A stretch of 64,000 bases of DNA. Source: Litomosoides sigmodontis (lineage: Eukaryota; Nematoda; Chromadorea; Rhabditida; Onchocercidae). A program made the translations under genes and the position numbers. Each line of letters opens with the position of its first letter. Position 1 is the stretch's first letter. Positions 63,136 to 64,000 of the stretch are shown here, piece after piece. The notes under the pieces are model-generated. The model did no database searches, had not been told where the DNA came from, and saw only the letters and a program-made list of their open reading frames with translations. Location of the stretch: NCBI GenBank assembly GCA_963070105.1, contig OY718807.1, positions 992,001-1,056,000 of the forward strand, written 5' to 3'.

Positions 63136-64000
63136 TCTATTGCTCTTCTTTGCGTATTATCTTATTATTATTATCGTATTATCTTATTTACAAATAAATT
63201 TGGGATAGGAAGTTTGAGGATTCTATTTAGTTTACAGGGCTTGCTTAATTGAATGCTTACTTTCTTGATTATATCTTCTTTTCTTGTTGATTATGTTTTC
63301 ATGTCTTATGCAATTTTTCAATTTTCTTCCAAGATTGTTGTTGTCTTGAAACCGGTATTTGTATACTGATCTCTAATACAGTGATGACATCGGCAAACAG
63401 TTAAGACTTTTTTTGATGTCATGATTTGAAGCTTATTGTTTTTATGCATTCGTTCAAAATGTCCATTAGGCGATAATATTCTCATTAAGTTGCAGAACCA
63501 AACCCTACATTTTAGGCTAACTGGAGGGATCATGCCTCATGGAACTAAGGATTTTGGTGGGATGTTATTTCTATAAATATCAGAATTTGCCGAATGTGTC
63601 TTCATGTGCTTTTTGCAAGGCGTGCCGTTTGTTGGGACTCTATGAGGTCGTTAATTGATTATGTGAGTTCTGCTGATTTACTGAAGTAGTCAGGGTCGGA
63701 TTTACGTGCCTTCCTGTCGTTGTCATGCTTTTTATTGTTGTATCACTTGTTTGGTTACAAGTAAAAATGAAGAATCATGAATCGATCAGCGTTATTTTTA
63801 AAATTGAGTACATTTCATGGTAAATATAACAAGGGAATGCACATGTGAGAAGGACGGTCAGATATGTTCAACTAAAATATTCCTCATGCGAAGTAATGAA
63901 GTAAGATAATTAAACAGAACTAACTTCAGCATGACGGTTAGTGGTATATTCATGCGTACGAAATCATAATTGTTTTCGTAGTTTTTTAACAAAATCAGTC
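63136..64000. other. Region downstream of gp210
   Basis: Begins with the gp210 3' UTR, with an AATAAA at 63193-63198. The rest is non-coding as far as I can see; short open frames here do not look like exons. Confidence 0.5.
63193..63198 (+). promoter_or_regulatory. Polyadenylation signal of gp210
   Basis: AATAAA 57 bases after the gp210 stop codon. Confidence 0.6.

Overview
The window looks like nuclear DNA of a nematode, most likely a clade III (spirurid/filarial-type) worm. It is AT-rich. Genes are broken into short exons by introns whose acceptors read TTTTCAG or TTTCAG. Several start codons sit just behind such an acceptor with no coding exon upstream, as expected for spliced-leader trans-splicing. 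Every recognisable product has a clear metazoan homologue. The species assignment is inference; no rRNA or other marker is present. All exon models below were built by eye from splice sites and reading phase.

Layout. 0-1 kb: 5' part of epsilon-COP (minus strand, cut by the window edge). 2.5-6.3 kb: a Fer-type SH2/tyrosine kinase (plus). 6.6-7.6 kb: mitochondrial ribosomal protein L35 (minus). 9.1-12.9 kb: an SH3BP5/REI-type Rab11 exchange factor (minus). 12.9-24 kb: a gene-poor, microsatellite-rich stretch with only weak exon candidates. 24.1-26.1 kb: a GATAD1-like chromatin protein without the GATA finger (minus). 28-30.7 kb: CstF-64 (plus). 31.1-32.1 kb: a PDF-type neuropeptide precursor (minus). 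32.1-43.6 kb: another gene-poor stretch. 43.7-45.1 kb: a four-helix membrane protein (plus). 47.9-48.8 kb: a small secreted protein of unknown function (minus). 51.3-63.1 kb: the nuclear pore membrane glycoprotein gp210/NUP210 in about 36 exons (plus).

The genes do not form one pathway. They are housekeeping functions (vesicle coat, mitochondrial translation, mRNA 3' processing, nuclear pore) mixed with signalling genes (tyrosine kinase, Rab11 GEF, neuropeptide). Orientations alternate and spacing is large, so I see no operon.

The most interesting items are the compact PDF-2-like neuropeptide gene and a 249-bp sequence present about 98% identical in introns of two neighbouring convergent genes, CstF-64 and the PDF gene; the second copy is bracketed by a 27-bp direct repeat. 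Also notable are an apparent one-base frame break in an A7 run inside gp210, the finger-less GATAD1 homologue, and several small secreted-type reading frames in the deserts. I saw no CRISPR array, rRNA gene, convincing tRNA, or intact transposon.
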